Source: Liolophura sinensis (Eukaryota; Mollusca; Polyplacophora; Chitonida; Chitonidae). From it: a DNA stretch of 64,000 bases. This document shows positions 57,988 to 64,000 of the stretch, one piece after another. Location of the stretch: NCBI RefSeq assembly GCF_032854445.1, contig NC_088304.1, forward strand, positions 22,455,704 to 22,519,703. The letters are read 5' to 3'. How positions within the stretch are numbered: the first letter of the stretch is position 1; every line of letters starts with the position of its first letter. The notes beneath the pieces were generated by a model. It saw only the letters and a list, made by a program, of their open reading frames with translations, had not been told where the DNA came from and did no database searches. Made by a program: the position numbers and the translations under genes.

Positions 57988-60900
57988 ATGGGGAAGCGAA
58001 GTAGTGTAATTGTGCCGTACGTTCTGTGTGCTGTTCTAGTGCTGGTGGTTGTGGGCATGGCAGTATGGCGCGACCGCGGGGAAGAACACATCGGGCACGG
58101 TCAGGTAAATAGCTCTAGAAATAGTCAAAATTTTACCTTTCAAAAAACAAAACAAAAAAAAAATGAAAAAAGAAAAGAAGGTTAATTTCTAATTTATGGC
58201 CCTGTATTTTACATTGTAAAGTAACTGACGGCCAATCCGCGCGGTATACCCTAGTTCCTCTAATTTTGGGACACCTGGTCTGTTCTTTTCGGTCAGTGTG
58301 TACAAGTAATTGTAGCAGGAATGTATTGTTTCTTTTTTGTCTCCATGGTTAGTCCATCTAATGAACAACATATTCATATTTTTACTTTTCCAAAAAACTG
58401 GAAAAGAAATGTAATTGTTTACTTTCAGCGCTACTAATATCTGTCCTAAAATTAGAACAAATTTGGTGTACATAACTTTGTCAGTAAGGTGTACCACTAG
58501 TACAAAGGAACGTATGTATTTTCAGTACACAAAAGCATCTGACTGACTAGTTTTCTTCTCTTATATTTGTGCAATTTTTTTCTGTATTTGTTTAAAGACG
58601 ATTGACCTCAGTCTTAAGGTCATTTGGAATTTTTCTCGACTAAACGAATGAATCGGATGACAAACTAATCAAAGCACAAACCTAAAAAAAGATAGGTTGG
58701 CATAAGATATATGCACAAAGCATTTCATTTCATTCGAATCTAATCATGTATTCAATTTAAAGTTGCCGTATTCTCATTGATATTCAAGTTTTTGGGTCAG
58801 CTTGAGAGGGATGCCTAGGAAATAATTCAGCAATCTTGAAAAAGCGGATATTAAGCCATATTCTTTGTAATTATGATAAATATACAAGATAGAGCTTGGA
58901 CAGTCCGGCATAATGTGCCTTGTGTCTCACTATAAGCTAGAGTCTATTTATCTATTTATTTATGTATTTAATTACACCATGATCAAGAATATGTGATTGA
59001 TATGAAAAGTATCTGGCTAAACGGGCCGGTCAAACATATGGGAAAGACCTGGATTCGAACCAGCGATCCTATTGGTCAAGGGCAAGTTGATTTCCTACAG
59101 AAGCCATTGGTCAGCTGGTGACTTCGGCATTAGTGATACTTCAGCACTTTGAGGGCATGGACACCCCCTGTCATACAAACACCTAATGACTCATCGTTGT
59201 CATATGACGAAAAATTGTTAAGTACGACGTGAAACCACAAGTATACATCGATTCCCTTTCAAAAGCCAAATAGAGAAAGTGACGTTTCAACAAAGTGTTC
59301 ACACGGTTTAGATAGCTACAGAGTGTTATGATTTTGTCTTAACGTTGAACTTATGAGATTAATGGCATATGTTTTACAAATTTTCATTTTATGTCTTTAA
59401 ATTTAACTAACTAGGATGTGTATGTACATGCAGACTTTATTTAGTCAGCCTAGTATGAACTCCATGTGTACAACGCAGCTGGTGGCTGGGGGAGATGTTA
59501 AAGGGATAAGGGGTTACTGCTGATAAGGATCTGTAATTAGATCTGTATTATACATCAAAATGCCACTTCCTGCTCCACAGACAGGCCAATATACCTCTTC
59601 ATCACAACACTCCACTTAATGACTAATGTACTTAATATCCACTTATCCACATATCAGAATCGCACTGCAGTCGTTTGAAGAGTAGTGGTGGTAGAGTTGC
59701 TGAAGCGACATCAAAACTGGTCTGTTTTCATTTTTGCGAAATCAGAGCATAACGGATCTTCTATAGACACAACATACTGTGAACACAAAGAAGAATTGCT
59801 GCCTTTTATCCCCAACTAATATCCAAATGAAAAGTCAGGCTATCAACCAGTTATACAATATCCAAAGTCAAATAGCCAAAGGTTACTTTCATAAACAAAA
59901 TTACCAATCATGGTTTCATCATTTCAAAGTAAGATCTATATCTGGAAGTCTGCAATTAGAAGTCGTCAACAGTTTCCAGTGATGTCAGGAAAACATTACA
60001 GGTGTAATATCAGATGCATGAAATCCAGGAAGGGCTTCCGTAGCCGAGGGGGTTACCACACCAGCGCGGTGCAATGACTCAGGAGTCTCACTAATGTGGT
60101 CACTGTGAGTTCAAGTCCAGCTCAAGCTGGCTTCCTTTGCTCTGCCGGGTTTCCTCCCACAATAATGCTGGCCGCCATCGTATAAGTGAAAGTTTCTTGA
60201 GAACGGCCTAAAACATCAACCAAATAAATAATAATAAAAAAAATAAATAAATCAAATCAAATCCAGTAGGTTGTCCACAAGACACACGTGTAATATCCAA
60301 TACATCAGATCCAGTAGATAGTCCACATTACTTTATGTATACATATTTGAAGGTGTATGTTGGTATCATCCAAAATATTCTGTTATAATGCAAGAAAAAG
60401 TAGTAAAAAAAGTGTAAAAGGATACAAGGTTTCAACAATTGTCCTGATGCCTTATCGTACAACCCGAATTTATTACAGTGTATATAAAAAGAGATTAAAT
60501 ATATATGCAATATACATGCACGTTCGACATTTATATTAAACAGATGTGCGCTGATATTTTATCTAAAGACAGCAGACCCACCGCCCAGTCATAATAAAGC
60601 TGACACCGCACCTGATCCCAGCTGGTGGACTAAGCATTCCCGAGGCCTGGTCCCTGCTAGTGGACTAAGCATTCCCGACGCCTGATCCCTGCTGGTGGAC
60701 TAACCATTCTCGACACCTGGTTCCTCCTGGTGGACTAAGCATTCTGGAGGCCTGGTCTCTGGTAGTGGACTAAGCATTCCCTACACCTCGTCACTGATGG
60801 TGAATAAGCCTTCCCAAAGCCTGATCCCTGCTGGTGGACTAAGCATTCTTGAGACCTGGTCCCTGCTAATGTACTGAGTGTCCCCGAGGCCTGGTCCGTG

Positions 60901-63900
60901 CTGGAGGACTAAGCATTCCCTAGACCTGGTCCCTGCTGGTGGACTAAACATTACCAAGGCCTGGCCCCTGCTGGTGGACTAAGCATTCCCTTGACCTGAT
61001 CTCTGCTAGTGGACTAAGCATTCCCTTGACCTGATCTCTGTGGGGATTAAGCATGCCCGGGCCTGATCCCTGCTAGTGGGCTAAGCATTTCCGAGGCCTA
61101 ATCCCTGTTGGTGGACTAAGTATTCTCGAGACCTGATCCCTGCTGGTTGACTAAGCATTCCCGAGACCTGATCCTTGCTGGTGGAATAAGGATTCACGAG
61201 ACTTGGTCCCTGCTGGCGAACTAAGCATTTCCGAGCTCTAATCCGTGCTGGCGAACTAAGCATTTCCGAGCTCTGATCCCTGCTGGTGGACTAAGGATTC
61301 CCGAGACGTGATCCTTGCTGGTGGAATAAGGATTCACGAGACTTGGTCCCTGCTGGTGAACTAAGCATTTCCGAGCTCTAATCCGTGCTGGCGAACTAAG
61401 CATTTCCGAGCTCTGATCCCTGCTGGTGGACTAAGGATTCCCGAGACGTGATCCCTGCTGGTGAACTAAGCATTGCCGAGGCCTGGCCCCTGTTGGTGGA
61501 CTAAGCATTCTTTGGGCGTGAATCCTGTTGGTGGACTAAGTATTACCTCGATCTGGTCCCTGTTGGTGGACTAAGCATTCCGGAGACCTGGTCCCTTATT
61601 GAATGTGCTGTCATCACATAAATCTAACAAACTGCACCTAACATCACTGCATTTTTAATACATTTAATTAAGACGTTACGTTTAACAGAACGCCTGTCGT
61701 TTGAGAGATGTTAATATGAATTCTATTATTATACGACAATATGCCGTCATATTCAAACGAACATTCTGTTGTTCTTTAAGAATATTTATGTTGAATTGAG
61801 ACAATATGTGTGGTATATTTAACAGAATAATCTGCTGCAATAACAGAAAACATTCTAGCATTACTCACACAAAAAGACTTTCTGTTAAAATTATTAGATT
61901 AATTTTTGGGTATTTCTGCTTTCTGTTTTGGGATGATTCTGCTATAGTCAGCATAGTGCTAGGTGACGTAATTAGCTACGTTTTAAGCATTCTTCGATGG
62001 TAAACATTCGGAATGAAACCCCCAGTTGAGGTAATTGAACACGAGGCCAGATTTCACCGATTAGGTGTGACCATTTGCTACATGCTACATGCAGCTGTGA
62101 GACAGCTGTCCATGGTGTCCCACCCCCCCCCCCCCCCCCCCCCCACCCCCATCCACCCCCACACACACACCCAATCCCTCAAATCTACAGTTTTAAGATT
62201 GTGTTATTTCCGCAGGAATCATGAACAACCAAAACAGAGACTGGTCAAGAGAGAGGAAGAAGATGCTTCGGCTTACAGTCACTATACAGGTAATATATAA
62301 GAGTTACGCATGTACCAGAACCACATGTAACTAACCATTTGCTTAGCTACGCCTTGGAAAGGTAAACTTCTTGTCAGCTGTTTACTATCGTCAACAGTCG
62401 GCGGTTACATGCAGCTCTGTGTAAGTCCGCATAATGTGGCCATGTGGAAAGAATTTCCAAGATGTGATCTTAAATATATACATGTGCTTTGGATCATCTG
62501 CAGAAATTATTACAACAGCTATTAGCGTACATTCTAAATCATAGTGAAATTGTTAGAAATTATTTCTACCCACATTTGTGTGTTGTATAGGTGGCGCCAT
62601 CTACATCCGGTGGGGGAGACTATCGTGTCCAGAACCTGACAGCAGTCTTGTGTATGAGGGTGTGTTTTGTTCATCTGTTATACTGCATGCTGCATATGAT
62701 TGGCTGATTAGGTTACACTCGGCAGAATATATTTACATTTATCGATTTCTAATCGATCAGATGGTATAACATTTTGAAGGAGAACCTTAACCCTATTCAT
62801 TTATTCAGCAATATTGCTTTGATGCACACATATGGCTTCAGGCCGAAATGTACTCGTATCCATTAACTATGGTATGGCGTATGGTGTATGTTATATACCA
62901 ATGGGCTGCAAGTTGTGCCGCCATGATCTGCTGAACTTCATTCACCACACATGCATAAGTATTGTAATTGGTGAACTTGAAAGGTTTTAACGGAGACATG
63001 AAGAAATAAGGCGAACTAGTTGGCCAACATGTATCGTATTTCAAAGATTTATTTATTTATTTATTTGATTGGTGTTTTACGCCGTACTCAAGAATATTTC
63101 ACTTATACGACGGCGGCCAGCATTATGGTGGGTGGAAACCGGGCAGAGCCCAGGGGAAATCCACGACCATCTGTAGGTTTCTGACAGGCCTTCCCACTTA
63201 CGGCCGGAGAGGAAGCCAGCATGAGCTGGACTTGAACTCACAGCGACCGCATTGGTGAGAGACTCCTGGGTCATTGCGCTGCTCTAGCGCGCTAACCAAC
63301 TGAGCCACGGAGGCACCCTTATTTCAAAGACGTTTGGCAGTTTGTGGTATGGTATGAAATCAGTAGCTACCCTCATACCAATAATGAGGTCAAGGCATCA
63401 TCACGTAAATGTCAAAGATTTCACAAGCCTTCGATCCACATTACGGGATCATTACCATGTGTATCGAAAGCTTGTGAAACCTTTTACATTTACGTGGCGA
63501 TGCCTTCACTTCATTATTACCATTGAACCCACGTACAAGTATTTGAGTCTCGGAGTTTTCTCCCTTGTGGCGAAAAAAAAAAGCATTTGAGGATGGCGAT
63601 TTCCTGATAATGGCGAACGGAGCATGTGATGAGGGCAGCCACAGCCGTGTACTTTGAGAGTCTTGAATGCATACAAGCATTAAGATTTATATCATAATGA
63701 TAATACGATTTGATAATGGTCGAAAGTCCTCTGGACTTCTGCTCATTCGTCTATTTATTTATTTATTTATTTATTTATTTACTTGATTGCTGTTTTACGC
63801 CGTACTGAAGAATGTTTCTCTTATTCGACGGCCTCCAGTAGTGTGGTGGGAGGAATCTGAGTAGAGATCAGGAGAAACCCCAGGCCTTTTCACGTATGAC

Positions 63901-64000
63901 CGAAGACGAAGTCAGCATGAGCTGGACTTGAACTCTCATTTGTGTTTCACATATTTTCAGGAGCTGCCGGAGGCGGATATTTCGGCCATGCCGGAGCCCC
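57988..64000 (+). CDS. Signal-anchor protein with WGR/SCP 'short-chain collagen C4-like' domain (partial)
   Basis: Exon A 57988-58104 encodes 39 aa, MGKRSS followed by a hydrophobic segment (VIVPYVLCAVLVLVVVGMAVW) and RDRGEE; the basic N-terminus suggests a type II membrane anchor or uncleaved signal. Exon B 62216-62289 reads NHEQPKQRLVKREEEDASAY, then SHYT. Exon C 62591-62659 reads GGAIYIRWGRLSCPEPDSS, then LVYEG. Exon D starts at 63961 and reads AAGGGYFGHAGAP to the window end. B, C and D join in phase. The IRWGR.SCP...LVY.G...GGGYF.H.GA pattern is one I associate with the C-terminal domain of proteins annotated 'short-chain collagen C4-like', expanded in molluscs; function unknown. Exon A ends in phase 0 whereas B needs two incoming bases, so at least one exon between 58104 and 62216 is unseen, or A belongs to a different transcript. 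No Gly-X-Y stretch was found in the window. Confidence 0.6.
58250..58455 (+). repeat. Dispersed repeat copy 3
   Basis: aattttgggacacctggtct, gttagtccatctaatgaaca, atttttacttttccaaaaaa, tttcagcgctactaatatct. The longest of the three copies. Confidence 0.6.
59185..59248 (+). mobile_element. 3' tail of second SINE family, diverged
   Basis: tcatcgttgtcatatgacga, aaaattgttaagtacgacgt, gaaaccacaagtatac. In the long intron of the signal-anchor gene. Confidence 0.55.
60032..60258 (+). mobile_element. tRNA-derived SINE with internal deletion
   Basis: gggcttccgtagccgagggg, ctgtgagttcaagtccagct, then cttcctttgctctgccgggt: about 60 bases of the central body are missing. A/T tail present. Confidence 0.78.
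60598..61600 (+). repeat. 35-bp tandem repeat, ~28 copies
   Basis: Unit ggtggactaagcattcccga plus ggcctggtccctgct. A higher-order block (gcgaactaagcatttccgag to gacttggtccctgctgg) is repeated near 61217 and 61380. Within the long intron of the signal-anchor gene. Confidence 0.92.
62121..62170 (+). repeat. Poly-C / CA simple repeat
   Basis: A run of more than 20 C followed by (AC)n, about 50 bases before exon B's acceptor. Length is likely variable and error-prone. Confidence 0.9.
63045..63318 (-). mobile_element. tRNA-derived SINE, full length, reverse
   Basis: (ATTT)n, gattggtgttttacgccgta, complete body in reverse complement, head ending aactgagccacggaggcacc. In an intron of the signal-anchor gene. 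Confidence 0.87.
63748..63938 (-). mobile_element. SINE, reverse, diverged
   Basis: (ATTT)n, tgctgttttacgccgtactg, then gtgtggtgggaggaatctg and catgagctggacttgaactc. It ends about 20 bases before the exon at 63961, close to the acceptor. Confidence 0.75.

Larger units (their letters stand above)
58105..62215. other. Long intron(s) of the signal-anchor gene
   Basis: Contains the dispersed repeat, SINE pieces and the 35-bp array. At least one exon (phase 0 in, two bases out) is expected here if exons A and B belong together; I could not identify it. Confidence 0.45.

Overview
This window is invertebrate nuclear DNA. Protein-coding stretches are short exons bounded by AG/GT splice sites, introns are long and AT-rich, and tandem and interspersed repeats are abundant. 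A tRNA-derived SINE family present about two dozen times, plus a second SINE type ending in GTACGACGTTAAACCCCAAGCACTCACTCAC, resemble families I know from bivalve and gastropod genomes. I therefore infer a lophotrochozoan, most likely a mollusc. No species can be named from sequence alone.

Four genes are supported, all on the + strand. (1) 879-11380: the last 12 coding exons (745 codons, frame unbroken) of major vault protein; the 5' end lies upstream of the window. (2) 16275-23028: a complete five-exon nucleoside hydrolase of the inosine/uridine-preferring family (324 aa). (3) 31148-49847: a six-exon gene for a 195-aa secreted protein with two tandem prokineticin/AVIT-type ten-cysteine domains. 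Its exons are spread over 18.7 kb, and introns 1 and 5 are swollen by satellite arrays. (4) 57988 to the window end: the 5' part of a gene with a signal-anchor exon and then exons carrying the WGR...SCP and GGGY.GH.GA motifs of a lophotrochozoan/sponge 'short-chain collagen C4-like' C-terminal domain. At least one linking exon was not found and the 3' end is outside the window.

The remainder is repeats. Main tandem arrays: 22-bp (16.7-17.4 kb), 26-bp (19.8-21.2 kb), 78-bp (26.5-27.75 kb), 47-bp with higher-order structure (32.7-37.9 kb, roughly 110 copies), a second 78-bp array (45.7-48.65 kb), 36-bp (50.76-51.17 kb), 44-bp (54.8-55.85 kb) and 35-bp (60.6-61.6 kb). Together these are about 14 kb, or some 22% of the window.

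Two observations stand out. The first is the double prokineticin-like gene, whose two domains are encoded by duplicated two-exon modules with matching intron positions. The second is the 45.7-48.65 kb array: its unit is the last ~30 bases of that gene's exon 5 plus its 5' splice site, so about 37 extra donor-like sites directly follow the real one. The genes do not appear to form a functional cluster. No rRNA gene, functional tRNA gene or CRISPR array was seen.
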